Source: UBA2365 sp964594045 (GTDB lineage: Bacteria; Bacteroidota; Bacteroidia; Chitinophagales; Saprospiraceae). Taken from it: DNA of 64,000 bases. The stretch covers positions 11,406-75,405 of the forward strand of contig CAZQKR010000021.1 in assembly GCA_964594045.1 (NCBI GenBank). The letters run 5' to 3'. How positions within the stretch are numbered: position 1 is the stretch's first letter; each line of letters starts with the position of its first letter. The notes under the pieces were generated by a model. It was not told the origin of the DNA. It saw only the letters and a program-made list of their open reading frames with translations, and made no database searches. The position numbers and the translations under genes were made by a program. Below are positions 18,380 through 27,336 of the stretch, piece after piece.

Positions 18380-19990
18380 TCACTGATCTTTTGAATTAAA
18401 AATACGAAAATTGTCAGCCGTACCATCCCATTTGTTCATTTCACCGAAATACATCAGGCACAAAAGCAAAAAGCCCAAACTCATCTGGTAATCCAGCACC
18501 GTATGGCTGAACATCGTGACACAAAAAAGGATGAGGGCGATTTTCATGAGCAGATGTTTATAAGCGAAAGAACGCCTGATATATAACAAAAGCAATGACA
18601 TGACCGTGATCATACCGGCCAGGCCTGTCATCAAAAGCAGATATAGAAACTGGTTGTGCGGTTTCATGTAATTTTCCATCGTGGTACCAATTTTCACGAG
18701 GCCGGATTCCATCGCTTCCCTCAGATCACCTGTTCCCCAGCCAAAAACCGGGGCCTCGCGAAAGGCTGCCCAGGCTGCTTTCCACAATTCAAGTCTTTGG
18801 GCAATGGAATGCCCCCGTGGGTCACCACTCAGAAAATACCGTTGCAACTCCCAGAAAGTCTGATGGATCCGGATCACTAAGGATGGCCATTCGATGTAAA
18901 GATGATTGGGAACTCCCAGTTCAATCATGCTGACTTCCTGATCGGTTATCTGCCCGAACCCTTCCTTGTCCTTTTTCAGACCTTTGGATGCCATGAACCT
19001 GTACAAAGTATACCTGATCTCATTCTGCCCCTTATCCAGGCTGTCAAAAGGAATTTCACTCCTTGAATTCCATGCCTGCTCAAGTTCCTGATCCGAAATG
19101 TACCGAAACACGAGGTACCCGTTTTCCCTGTCCATGCGTTCAAAATCGTGGTGGTAGGGATTCCCTGACTGCGTGAACTGATCATTCTGTTGTAAAGGAT
19201 ATTCGTTGTTTGCCAAAAGTGGTTTTAAAATGTACAGGAAAAGACCCAGGATCATGACCAGTCCTGTCGCGGACAAGACAAGAGCTATTTTTCTTGAACT
19301 GTTGAACTTCCCTGATCCCAACCATTTGATCCCAAGAAAAATCAGGATGGTAATGAAACCTAACCATGCAGTTAAGGTGGCCATCAAAAAAATAAAACCG
19401 AGCAACCATGCCGAAATCAGTATTGCGAAATAAACCCATATCTTCTGAACCCCGATCCTAAGAACTGACCAGGGAAGCCAAAAAATGGAAAGTACCACCA
19501 TATTTCCAAAATGTATATGATTGATATAAGGTGAAAGTGCTCTGGGATCCTGCAGATCAAAAACAAAATAACGAATGGAGCCGATCAGGGTGATCACCAG
19601 TACAGAAAGAGAAAAAAATACAGGCAGAAAATTTACGACTCCCTTATTCACCTGTTTTTCGGATGCGATGAAAAATGGCAGGGTCAGTATGGGCAACTTA
19701 TTCAAAAGCTCTTTCCCGAATCCGTTATGTAAATCATCTGTCCACATCATGCCGGTCAGATACACCAAAAAAACTGAACAAAGCAGCAAAACCGGTTTAT
19801 TGGAGAAAAACCTCATCAATTTTTCCCTGTAATTTCCTGTGATCAGCCAGTGGACCGCGAACAAAACCTGGATGATCGTAGAAGCAGTGATGGATGCAGG
19901 CAATGATATGGCAAAAAGGATGAGCAATGCATAATAGATCCATGCTTTGGGATCGGTTTTTTCCTGAATGTCAAAAGTCCCTGATGTCAT
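18380..19990 (-). CDS. O-antigen ligase/polymerase-like membrane protein
   Basis: A 536-residue multi-pass inner-membrane protein with about ten hydrophobic helices. It carries a Wzy/WaaL-type (PF04932) signature near the C-terminus: WKAAWAAFREAPVFGWGTGD, then MKPHNQFLYLLLMTGLAG. A long periplasmic loop of about 150 residues precedes these, as is usual for the family. The reading frame is open far upstream (to 20548), but that part overlaps the Stealth gene. The ATG at 19990, 22 bp after that gene's stop, is the sensible start. Likely co-transcribed with the Stealth gene. A role in polymerising or ligating a surface polysaccharide is inferred from family. Confidence 0.8.
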   Translation of the reverse strand: MTSGTFDIQEKTDPKAWIYYALLILFAISLPASITASTIIQVLFAVHWLITGNYREKLMRFFSNKPVLLLCSVFLVYLTGMMWTDDLHNGFGKELLNKLPILTLPFFIASEKQVNKGVVNFLPVFFSLSVLVITLIGSIRYFVFDLQDPRALSPYINHIHFGNMVVLSIFWLPWSVLRIGVQKIWVYFAILISAWLLGFIFLMATLTAWLGFITILIFLGIKWLGSGKFNSSRKIALVLSATGLVMILGLFLYILKPLLANNEYPLQQNDQFTQSGNPYHHDFERMDRENGYLVFRYISDQELEQAWNSRSEIPFDSLDKGQNEIRYTLYRFMASKGLKKDKEGFGQITDQEVSMIELGVPNHLYIEWPSLVIRIHQTFWELQRYFLSGDPRGHSIAQRLELWKAAWAAFREAPVFGWGTGDLREAMESGLVKIGTTMENYMKPHNQFLYLLLMTGLAGMITVMSLLLLYIRRSFAYKHLLMKIALILFCVTMFSHTVLDYQMSLGFLLLCLMYFGEMNKWDGTADNFRIFNSKDQ

Positions 19991-20012
19991 TGAATGATAA
20001 TAAGTTAAAAAA

Positions 20013-21074
20013 CTACTGTTGATCCATAAGGGTATCCAGCCAGCTAAAAAGCTCAAGTTGTACTGCTTCCGGACACCTGTCCAGGCTCTGAACGCATATC
20101 CACCGGACCGAAGGATGATTGCATTCCCTGATCTTCCTTTCCAGATAAGTTTTCTGCCGGTTAAATGGTTGAAAATAAACTGTGTCAAGAGGGAAAAAAT
20201 TACGGTTGCCGTGCAGGATCTCCAGGTGATTGGAAAGGGAGGCCACGGTGAATTGTGTACTATCCCTGAATCTGTAGGCAATATTCTTTTCCATTTTCTC
20301 AGGATATGACTGAAAAAACGATTTGACCCTGGCCAAACTGAACGGATGTGGCGTGTGCCCGTGCCTGAAATATCTCCATTTGAAACCAAGCAGCCTTGCA
20401 GACTGCCACTGAAACAATTGAAACGATGGTCTCGGATGGTATTGCCTTTCCAAAAGGATCTTTCTGCGGAAAAATTTCCTGAGCTCATCCCAGGCTTTAC
20501 GAAAGATGGGTGAAATGACCCAATCACCACGGAGTACAGGCATTGCATGAATAAACCAATCTTCCCGGCTGACTGGCCGGATCAGAAAAATATCGTCGTT
20601 GAAATATACAAACTGGTCTGAAAGACCCGGAATTCTCCACAGCATGGAAGCGATCGAAATACTGTTGAATGTCGGTAAATATTGTTCATAATCCCTGAAA
20701 ATGATCCGGTGATCGATGAATATGACATCTTGCCACCTTCCTGGAAATCTTGTTTTTATATCATCTTCAATATCAGGTATCTGATTGTCCGTGACGATAA
20801 ATATATGCCTAACGAAAGGTGCAAATGTGAAAATGGACCGGATACAATAGTTGATCTCTCCTACCGAATTGAAACGGGTCGGATGTTTTGCCGAGGCTGA
20901 AAGATCGCCGGCATCAGAGAGGTATACATTCATTTTCTCCCGGTGTACAGGATCCTGCCCATCCACCCAGGTAATTACTATATCAACCGGACTTTCAGAT
21001 TTTGTATTCAAGGCTACCGCCATTTTTTTATGGTAAAGGTATGTTTTTTTGTTTTTTTTCGCAATTTTGCTCAT
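20013..21074 (-). CDS. Stealth family sugar-phosphate transferase (capsule)
   Basis: A 353-residue protein of the Stealth family. Known members transfer hexose-1-phosphate or GlcNAc-1-phosphate to build capsular phospho-polysaccharides. Conserved region 1 is VDIVITWVDGQDP (about 30-42). Conserved region 2 contains RFNSVGEINYCIRSIFTFAP, HIFIVTDNQIPD, FNSISIASMLWRIPGL and FVYFNDDIFL. The start is taken at 21074; an ATG 17 codons later (21023) would still leave region 1 intact. It lies directly upstream of the polymerase-like gene, with a third polysaccharide gene divergent at 21238. No signal peptide, so it acts in the cytoplasm. Confidence 0.85.
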   Translation of the reverse strand: MSKIAKKNKKTYLYHKKMAVALNTKSESPVDIVITWVDGQDPVHREKMNVYLSDAGDLSASAKHPTRFNSVGEINYCIRSIFTFAPFVRHIFIVTDNQIPDIEDDIKTRFPGRWQDVIFIDHRIIFRDYEQYLPTFNSISIASMLWRIPGLSDQFVYFNDDIFLIRPVSREDWFIHAMPVLRGDWVISPIFRKAWDELRKFFRRKILLERQYHPRPSFQLFQWQSARLLGFKWRYFRHGHTPHPFSLARVKSFFQSYPEKMEKNIAYRFRDSTQFTVASLSNHLEILHGNRNFFPLDTVYFQPFNRQKTYLERKIRECNHPSVRWICVQSLDRCPEAVQLELFSWLDTLMDQQ

Positions 21075-21237
21075 GCGATGTGATGCAGATGGTCAGGTTT
21101 CAATATAATTTTTACACAAGCTCAAATTAATAATTGCCGCTTGATCTGATGTATTCAAAGAGAGACAAAATTTTATTTGGTTGTGCCAGACAGGGATCAC
21201 CATCTCATCGGGTAAAAAGTGAACAGCGTATATCAGC

Positions 21238-22080
21238 ATGACAAAAAAAATCGCCGCAATTTCCATGGCCCGGAACGATGAGTTTTTTGTGGAGAAATGG
21301 ATTGAATACTACGGAAAGCAACTGGGGGTTCAGCATCTTTATCTGATCCTGGATGGCGCAGACCAGGTTTTGCCTGAAAAGCATGAATCGATCAACGTCA
21401 TCATTCAAGACCATGTACCCCTGATCCGTTCACAGGGAGACCGCTACAGATCGAGACTGGTATCTTCGATTGCCCGGGACCTGATGCAGAAAAAATCCTA
21501 TGATATCGTGATCGCACATGACATCGATGAAATGCTGATCATTGACCCCCAAACCAAACTGGAACTGAATGAGTATTTATCTCAAAAACACGGAGTCGCA
21601 TCGCTTTCCGGACTCGGTCTGGATGTTGGTCAACACCTGGATAACGAACAGCAGTTAGATCATAAAAAACCATTTTTACAACAAAGATCTTACGCTCATG
21701 TTTCTGCCCGCTATACCAAACCGGCGGTGGCATTCCGTCCTGTGACCTGGGGATCGGGTTTTCACCGGATAAAAGGACGCAACTTCAGGATCGACTCTAA
21801 TCTGTACCTGATGCATTTCGGAATGGTCGATGCTGAAATGTGCAGAGATCGCATCCAAAACAGTGAACTGATCTCGAGCGGCTGGGAAAATCATTTCAAG
21901 AGACGGTTTGCCTTGTTTGAACTGATAAAGCACAGCAAGGTCAAAGACGGGGATCGGTTTTTCCCGATCGCCAGGTGGAGACAAAGCTGGTTCAGACCAT
22001 TTTATGCGATCAACAAACCAGGAATGCTGTGGGAAAAACCCATTGTCAAAATACCTGAACGCTTCCGTTCGGTGGTATGA
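21238..22080 (+). CDS. Glycosyltransferase (GT2_4/GT92-like)
   Basis: A 280-residue protein opening with IAAISMARNDEFFVEKWIEYYGKQLGVQHLYLILDG (in part at residues 5-24). This is the pattern of the GT2_4-type family (PF13704) that acts on surface glycans. A DxD-like metal site may be AHDIDEMLI (about 95-103). Two later motifs, HFGMVDAEM and SELISSGWENHF, could not be matched to a substrate. It is divergent from the Stealth and polymerase genes and convergent with the DUF190 gene (12 bp gap). It probably belongs to the same polysaccharide locus, but this is inference from position. Confidence 0.75.
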   Translation: MTKKIAAISMARNDEFFVEKWIEYYGKQLGVQHLYLILDGADQVLPEKHESINVIIQDHVPLIRSQGDRYRSRLVSSIARDLMQKKSYDIVIAHDIDEMLIIDPQTKLELNEYLSQKHGVASLSGLGLDVGQHLDNEQQLDHKKPFLQQRSYAHVSARYTKPAVAFRPVTWGSGFHRIKGRNFRIDSNLYLMHFGMVDAEMCRDRIQNSELISSGWENHFKRRFALFELIKHSKVKDGDRFFPIARWRQSWFRPFYAINKPGMLWEKPIVKIPERFRSVV

Positions 22081-22092
22081 TCCAAAAGCAGA

Positions 22093-22443
22093 TCATTTGC
22101 CGGGTCTGTAGATCATCACCTCAGCTTTTTCCAGTGTGACCAGCACTCCGGAGCCGGAATATTCAAAAAGATACCTGACAGATTCCAGAAAAGCGCGAAC
22201 TTTTTCTTCATTTCCAACAATTTCGATCACCATGGGCAGGTCTGAGGACAATTCAAAAAGCTTTGCAGTATGGATTTTCAGCGAATTGGCACCGTAACCC
22301 ATGATCCCCCGCAGGACCGTTGCGCCAGGCAACCCGAATTTCCGGGCATCCAGGACAATTTTTTCATATAGTGGCTGTAGACCGGACTTATCGTTTTCTC
22401 CGATAAAGATCCGCAGCAATTTGGCATTGGGATCACTTTCCAT
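22093..22443 (-). CDS. DUF190 family small protein
   Basis: A 116-residue PII-like protein of the DUF190 family (PF02641). Diagnostic features are LLRIFIGENDKSG near the N-terminus, YEKIVLDARKFGLPGATVLRGIMGYGA in the middle (in part) and LPMVIEIVGNEEKVRAFLE near the end. The gene starts at 22443, just one base past the stop of crcB, so the two are translated from one mRNA. DUF190 genes often accompany crcB, which suggests a part in fluoride export or its sensing, though no biochemical role is established to my knowledge. The ATG at 22503 lies inside crcB and is not used. Confidence 0.85.
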   Translation of the reverse strand: MESDPNAKLLRIFIGENDKSGLQPLYEKIVLDARKFGLPGATVLRGIMGYGANSLKIHTAKLFELSSDLPMVIEIVGNEEKVRAFLESVRYLFEYSGSGVLVTLEKAEVMIYRPGK

Positions 22444-22444
22444 A

Positions 22445-22816
22445 TTATATGATTTTAATGACTGACCATCCGGCAAAGGTTGCAAAAAGTCCAAAAAATA
22501 CACTCGCTGTGATGTAAATCAGCACGCTCAGGTATTGTCCGTCTCTGAGCATATTCACTGATTCCATTGAAAATGCGCTGAAGGTAGTAAAACCACCTAG
22601 CATACCTGTTGCCAGGAACAACCTCCATTCCTGAGCAAGGTGACCGCGTTCGAATAACCCAAAAACAATTCCGATCAGGAAACAACCGAGTACATTGACG
22701 AAAAATGTACCAAAAGGCAAAACCGACTGAAATTTTTGCTGTATATGCTCAGCCATCACATACCTGAGCATTCCGCCAAATGCGCTCCCCATCCCTATTG
22801 CCAAAATGATCTTCAT
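22445..22816 (-). CDS. crcB: Fluoride channel CrcB/Fluc
   Basis: A 123-residue four-helix membrane protein that forms a dual-topology dimeric fluoride channel and protects against fluoride. Seen motifs are GGMLRYVMAE (about 14-23), PFGTFFVNVLGCFLIG (35-50, with the conserved Asn) and GGFTTFSAFSMES (the phenylalanine-box and TTFS sodium/fluoride-site segment). It is the first gene of a two-gene transcript with the DUF190 gene. I looked for a fluoride riboswitch in the bases upstream of 22816 and did not find one. Confidence 0.95.
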   Translation of the reverse strand: MKIILAIGMGSAFGGMLRYVMAEHIQQKFQSVLPFGTFFVNVLGCFLIGIVFGLFERGHLAQEWRLFLATGMLGGFTTFSAFSMESVNMLRDGQYLSVLIYITASVFFGLFATFAGWSVIKII

Positions 22817-23290
22817 ATTCCAGGATTAAAAAATTTCTGTTGATATCAGGAAAACCCTCAAAGCCTGTTTTAATACAAAAATAATATAAACAATTCACTT
22901 CATTTGAAAAGCTGGCAGGACCATCGTTTTTTTTGAGGTATTTTAAAAATGTATATTAATGCTTGCCAACAAATTACTGATGAATACTGATGAATACTGA
23001 CGAATACTGACGAAGCAAGCTTGTCAGCATCTTTGATACAGACGATACTTTGTATGTCAGCACTTATCAAGCATGCTTGTCAGTATCCGCGATACTGACG
23101 AAGCAAGCTTGTCAGTATCTTCGATACTGACGATGCTCAGCATGTCAGTATTTATAATCCAAAAAAGAGCTTCGCCCTGACTTTTTGGCTGACCCCCCAA
23201 TTCGTGTTCCCTTTCTTGAATTTCCAACGGATATTCACCTTGCAGGAATGGTCGGTCATTTTCAGCTATCAATATAATTCTTAAACAACT
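22817..23290. other. 474-bp intergenic region holding the palindromic repeat cluster
   Basis: Bounded by crcB (start at 22816) and the stop of the YyaL gene, both minus strand. Apart from the repeat cluster, the left 150 bp are AT-rich and should contain the crcB promoter. The right 130 bp show nothing recognisable. Confidence 0.6.
22976..23152. repeat. Cluster of short direct repeats and palindromic repeats with compensatory changes
   Basis: The block lies downstream of the YyaL gene and upstream of crcB. It opens with about four 10-bp direct repeats (ACTGAYGAAT, 22976-23013). About five ~30-bp imperfect palindromes follow at 23004-23031, 23035-23062, 23063-23086 (partial), 23091-23119 and 23123-23152. 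The shared frame is GATACTGAC...GTCAGTATC around an inner stem that differs between copies: AAGC/GCTT, ATAC/GTAT, AAGC/GCTT and ATGC/GCAT. Both sides of the inner stem change together. The block could be transcribed as a multi-hairpin 3' end of the YyaL mRNA. An open frame of 71 codons crosses it but looks like chance. Confidence 0.85.
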
Positions 23291-25330
23291 TCATTGATTT
23301 TTTCTGATCAATTGTATTGCTTCATCCACACTTTTCACCGGAGCAAAACAAGTATTTCCTTTACAGATATAGATCATTATCTGGTCCGGCGCTACTGGTT
23401 TATCCGATAAAACCGGTAATTCACTTTTGCCGGACGTTCCTGAAAAAATACAGTTAGGAATATAGGATTGCATCATTTGCAAGGCAATTTCGGATGCGTT
23501 ATTGCCGGTGACGCAAACCTCGTATGACCCTTCAACCAGCAATAAGCCAAGTTTAAGCCAATTGGCATAATAGGAAGGATCGTAACGCCCGGCAGGATCG
23601 ATTATTTTATCAATTAAATTAAAGGCTGCCTGTTCTGATCTAACTGAACGATAATACTTACCCAGCAAATATAGGTTTGATGCCATGGTAGAGCTAGCTC
23701 CCGGTATGACATTGTCGGTCATTTCGCTGTTCCTGACCACCAATGGCGGATCAAGATCTGAGGTAAAATAAAATATACCGTTTTCCTGATCATAAAAATG
23801 ATCCATGGCAAAATCTGTCAGCCTCTTGGCCATATTAATCCATTTTTCTTCAAAAGTGATCTCATAAAGCGCTATCAGACCGGCGATCAAATGGGCATAA
23901 TCATCCAGGAATCCATTGATTCTCTTCACTCCGAAAGATCGTAGGAGCATTCCATCTTGCCCAGTAGCCTCTTTAATGAGAAATTCAGCCAACCGGATCG
24001 CTCTGTTTCTGTATATTTCATCACCCAGGGCTTTAAAAGCTTCGGCATACGCTTTGAGCATCAGTCCGTTCCATGAAGTCAATATCTTATGATCCGTGTG
24101 AGGCCTTATCCTGTTCTGCCTGGCTTTGAATAACTGGGTTTTGAGTTGGTCAATTTTTTGGTTGAACTCATGCATGGTCAAATCATATTTTGCCAGAAGA
24201 TCATCGTTTTCAGCTTTCCTAAACAAAATATTTTTGCCTTTTTCCCAGTTGCCCTGCTCCAGGATATGAAAAAAGTCAAAAAACAAGCCTATGCTCCGGG
24301 GATCATTAATCGTTTTTCTGATCTCATCTGCTTTCCAAACGTAAAAAAGTCCCTCTTCTCCTTCGCTGTCCGCGTCAATCGCAGAATAAAAAGCACCTTC
24401 CGGAGACATCATTTCCCGCTCGGCAAATTCCAGGGTTTCCCGGATGATCCTTTCATAGGATGGATTTTTGTTCGTCCGGTGCATCAAGGAATATAAACTG
24501 ACGAGTTGTGCATTGTCATACAACATTTTCTCAAAATGTGGTGCAAACCAGTAGCTATCCACAGAATATCTTGCAAATCCTCCGCCCAATTGGTCATAAA
24601 TACCGCCAGCCAACATATTGTCCAGCGTGACTTCTACTGCCTTGAGTGCTTCAGGTTCATGGTATAATTGATGAAAACCCAGTAAAAAATTGTAGATGAC
24701 CGGCATGGGAAATTTGGGCTGACCGATCCTTCCTCCCAGTGTAAAATCCTGGAGATCCAGCATTTTGCGGCATGCAACAGTTAAAAATTCTTTTGAAAGC
24801 TTTGTTTCACTGTCCTTTTCCGGAATCAACTGCATTTGGCGGATGCCTTTCATGATCTCATCAGCTGCCTGAACCAGCCTCTCAGGTTCGTTTTTTAGGA
24901 TCCCGGCAATTTGCTGCAGAATGTTCATCCATTGATCCTTAGGGAAATAGGTTCCGGCCCAAAAAGGACGTCCGTCAGCCAAAGCCAGGGCATTCAGTGG
25001 CCAACCGCAAGACTTCCGGCTGCTGAGGTGGCAGGCATTCATATAAATATCATCGAGATCCGGTCTTTCTTCCCGGTCAACCTTGATGGATACAAAATGG
25101 TCATTCATGATACCGGCAACCGCAGTATCTTCAAAAGATTCCTTTTCCATCACATGACACCAATGGCATGCGGAATAACCGATAGAAATGATGAGCAATT
25201 TTTGCTCTGCAGCTGCTTTATTCAGCGCTTCCTCACCCCACGGATACCAGTTGACCGGATTATGAGCGTGCTGCAACAAATAAGGGCTGTGTTCTCTGAT
25301 CAGTTGGTTTGTGAATTTTTTTGACTGCAT
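23291..25330 (-). CDS. Thioredoxin-domain protein YyaL/DUF255 (spermatogenesis-associated 20-like)
   Basis: A 679-residue protein of the YyaL/DUF255 family. The N-terminal thioredoxin-like domain has NQLIREHSPYLLQHAHNPVNW (in part at 8-27) and SACHWCHVMEKESFED, with Cys55 and Cys58 forming the CHWC pair. The rest resembles an (alpha/alpha)6 barrel like N-acylglucosamine 2-epimerases or glycoside hydrolases: GGIYDQLGGGFARYSVD, HFEKMLYDNAQL, SAIDADSEGEEGLFYVW and LTSWNGLMLKAYAEAF. The start at 25330 (MQSKKFTNQL) is chosen over 25357. No signal peptide, so cytosolic. Biochemical role unproven. Divergent from the enoyl-CoA hydratase gene. Confidence 0.9.
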   Translation of the reverse strand: MQSKKFTNQLIREHSPYLLQHAHNPVNWYPWGEEALNKAAAEQKLLIISIGYSACHWCHVMEKESFEDTAVAGIMNDHFVSIKVDREERPDLDDIYMNACHLSSRKSCGWPLNALALADGRPFWAGTYFPKDQWMNILQQIAGILKNEPERLVQAADEIMKGIRQMQLIPEKDSETKLSKEFLTVACRKMLDLQDFTLGGRIGQPKFPMPVIYNFLLGFHQLYHEPEALKAVEVTLDNMLAGGIYDQLGGGFARYSVDSYWFAPHFEKMLYDNAQLVSLYSLMHRTNKNPSYERIIRETLEFAEREMMSPEGAFYSAIDADSEGEEGLFYVWKADEIRKTINDPRSIGLFFDFFHILEQGNWEKGKNILFRKAENDDLLAKYDLTMHEFNQKIDQLKTQLFKARQNRIRPHTDHKILTSWNGLMLKAYAEAFKALGDEIYRNRAIRLAEFLIKEATGQDGMLLRSFGVKRINGFLDDYAHLIAGLIALYEITFEEKWINMAKRLTDFAMDHFYDQENGIFYFTSDLDPPLVVRNSEMTDNVIPGASSTMASNLYLLGKYYRSVRSEQAAFNLIDKIIDPAGRYDPSYYANWLKLGLLLVEGSYEVCVTGNNASEIALQMMQSYIPNCIFSGTSGKSELPVLSDKPVAPDQIMIYICKGNTCFAPVKSVDEAIQLIRKNQ

Positions 25331-25530
25331 AAAAAGATTTTTTACTGATCCTGACAATTCAGGAACTGAAAGTGATCGATTTTCATTGCAGATCCTGAAA
25401 ATGGATCAGGTTTACAATGAACAAATTAAGAATATATAAGTTAATTCGACATAAATTGTTTATTTTTGGCTTTGTTCCGGCTACTTTTTGCTGTGCGGAA
25501 AATTTCTAAACCTTCAAAACACTGTAATCA

Positions 25531-26310
25531 ATGGAATACAAGCATATCCTCACTGAATCTGAAAATGGTATTTTGGTCATTACCATCAACCGACCGCAGG
25601 CGCTCAATGCACTGAATAATGAACTGATGCATGAGTTGGATGATGTATTCAGTAAACTTGCCGGACGAAAGGACCTGACAGGTGTGATCATTACTGGTGC
25701 CGGTGAAAAATCGTTTGTAGCCGGCGCGGATATCAGTGAATTTGTGGGCTTAACACAGGCAGAGGGCAGAATGCTGAGTGAATTTGGTCAGCAGGTATTT
25801 TTTAAAATTGAGCGGATGCCTGTTCCCGTGATCGCGGTTGTGAACGGCTTTGCATTGGGAGGTGGTTGTGAACTGGCCATGTCCTGTCACATGCGGATCG
25901 CGGAGGAGCACGCACGGTTCGGGCAACCGGAAGTCAACCTTGGGTTGATCCCGGGTTATGGCGGAACCCAGCGCTTGCTGCATTATGTCGGAAAGGGCAA
26001 AGCGATAGAAATGCTGCTGACGGGTGATGTCATCCTGGCGGAAGAAGCCAAAAATCTCGGATTGGCCAACCATGTTGCGATAAAAGGCGAAGGCGTTCAG
26101 CTGGCCAAAAGTATACTGCTGAAAATTTCAGCCAAAGGCCCGCTTGCCGTTCAGAAATGTATTGAATCAGTGAATGCATTTTTTGAAAAAACCAGAGACG
26201 GTTTTGAAACTGAGTTTTTGAAATTCGGTGAATTGATCGGGTCAGAAGACAGTCAGGAAGGAGCAAAAGCTTTCCTGGAAAAACGAAAACCTGTATTCCG
26301 GGGAAAATAA
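25531..26310 (+). CDS. Enoyl-CoA hydratase (crotonase family)
   Basis: A 259-residue crotonase-fold protein, likely hydrating trans-2-enoyl-CoA in fatty-acid or amino-acid breakdown. Both catalytic glutamates of the rat mitochondrial enzyme appear to be kept: one in GGGCELAMSC and one in FGQPEVNLGLIPGYGGTQRL. The oxyanion-hole and CoA-binding segment is SFVAGADISEF (about 60-70). The length is typical for short-chain enoyl-CoA hydratases. Such proteins can also act as 3-hydroxybutyryl-CoA dehydratases, so the exact acyl-CoA cannot be named. A 200-bp divergent region lies upstream; nusB follows on the same strand after 84 bp. Confidence 0.92.
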   Translation: MEYKHILTESENGILVITINRPQALNALNNELMHELDDVFSKLAGRKDLTGVIITGAGEKSFVAGADISEFVGLTQAEGRMLSEFGQQVFFKIERMPVPVIAVVNGFALGGGCELAMSCHMRIAEEHARFGQPEVNLGLIPGYGGTQRLLHYVGKGKAIEMLLTGDVILAEEAKNLGLANHVAIKGEGVQLAKSILLKISAKGPLAVQKCIESVNAFFEKTRDGFETEFLKFGELIGSEDSQEGAKAFLEKRKPVFRGK

Positions 26311-26394
26311 ATGAATAAAAGTTGGCCTCATTTTCCTTTTATGGGATAATTTTCCTTTTTTTGTGCCGTAATCAGAAAATGCGGAAATAGTTCC

Positions 26395-27336
26395 ATGCTA
26401 AGTAGAAGAAGTACCAGAGTAAAAGTGATGCAGGTTTTGTTTGCCAAAAACCGGGATGAAGCACTTAAACTTTCAGAAACCATAGATTTATACTGGAAGT
26501 CGGTTGACAATACATTTGAAATGTTTTTGTTGAATCTTTACCTCCTTCTCCAGATCACCCGTGCTGCCCTGGAGGACGAAGTGTCAAGGAAGAAAAAATA
26601 CCTTCCCACGGACAAGGATAAACAGTTCACTTCCAAATTGTTCAAAAATGTGATCATGAGCAAACTGGAAGCCAATCCAATGCTCCAGGCAAAATTCAAA
26701 AAGCTAAAATTTGAAGAAACCGTTGATAAGGATCTTACGGACAAAATATACAGCTATTTTGCAAAAAACGAGATTTATACGGAATACCTGGAAAAGGATA
26801 CTAAGACTGCTGATGATATTGAAATGCTGCTGGAATTGTACCGTTTTTGCCGTCAGAATGAGATGTTCAATGAGCTGATGCTGGATAATTATTACAATTG
26901 GGAAAGCGAAAAAAGCATTATCATCGGTGCTATCAAAAAAGTACTGAAGGATGAAAAACCAGGAGATAATTTTTTCAATGAGTTTTACCCTGAGGACATC
27001 ACTACCCGTGATTTTGGCGAAAAACTACTGATCAAAACCGTTGAGGAAGAAGAAAAATTCAACAAACTGATCATTCCCAATCTCAAAAACTGGGATAAAG
27101 ACCGGGTGACGATACTGGATATGCTGCTGATCAAAATGGCCATTGCAGAATACATGTATTTTGAAACCATCCCAGCTAAGGTTACACTGAATGAGTATGT
27201 AGAGCTGTCAAAAAATTACTCCACGGAAAAGAGCAAAGAGTTTGTAAACGGTGTTTTGGACAAGATCTTTAAGGAACTTGAAGCGACCGGAGCATACAAC
27301 AAATTCGAGGAAGACCTTCCTGAAACCGGGCAATGA
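26395..27336 (+). CDS. nusB: Transcription antitermination factor NusB
   Basis: A 313-residue protein opening MLSRRSTRVKVMQVLFAKNRDE, the Bacteroidota form of the NusB start. The canonical NusB fold is at the C-terminus: DRVTILDMLLIKMAIAEYMYF, PAKVTLNEYVELSKNYSTEKS and FVNGVLDKIFKEL (about 235-300). NusB with NusE (S10) and NusA builds the antitermination complex on rRNA transcripts. At about twice the E. coli length, it has the long N-terminal insertion usual in this phylum. The stop codon TGA is the first three bases of the first octamer of the repeat array that follows. Confidence 0.93.
   Translation: MLSRRSTRVKVMQVLFAKNRDEALKLSETIDLYWKSVDNTFEMFLLNLYLLLQITRAALEDEVSRKKKYLPTDKDKQFTSKLFKNVIMSKLEANPMLQAKFKKLKFEETVDKDLTDKIYSYFAKNEIYTEYLEKDTKTADDIEMLLELYRFCRQNEMFNELMLDNYYNWESEKSIIIGAIKKVLKDEKPGDNFFNEFYPEDITTRDFGEKLLIKTVEEEEKFNKLIIPNLKNWDKDRVTILDMLLIKMAIAEYMYFETIPAKVTLNEYVELSKNYSTEKSKEFVNGVLDKIFKELEATGAYNKFEEDLPETGQ

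Noticed and set aside
18380..20548. A 722-residue version of the polymerase-like protein
   Set aside because: The first 186 codons overlap the Stealth gene in another frame and lack a membrane-protein pattern; the ATG at 19990 is preferred.
23057..23272. 71-codon open frame on the minus strand over the palindromic repeats
   Set aside because: It crosses the non-coding repeat cluster and has no recognisable protein features.
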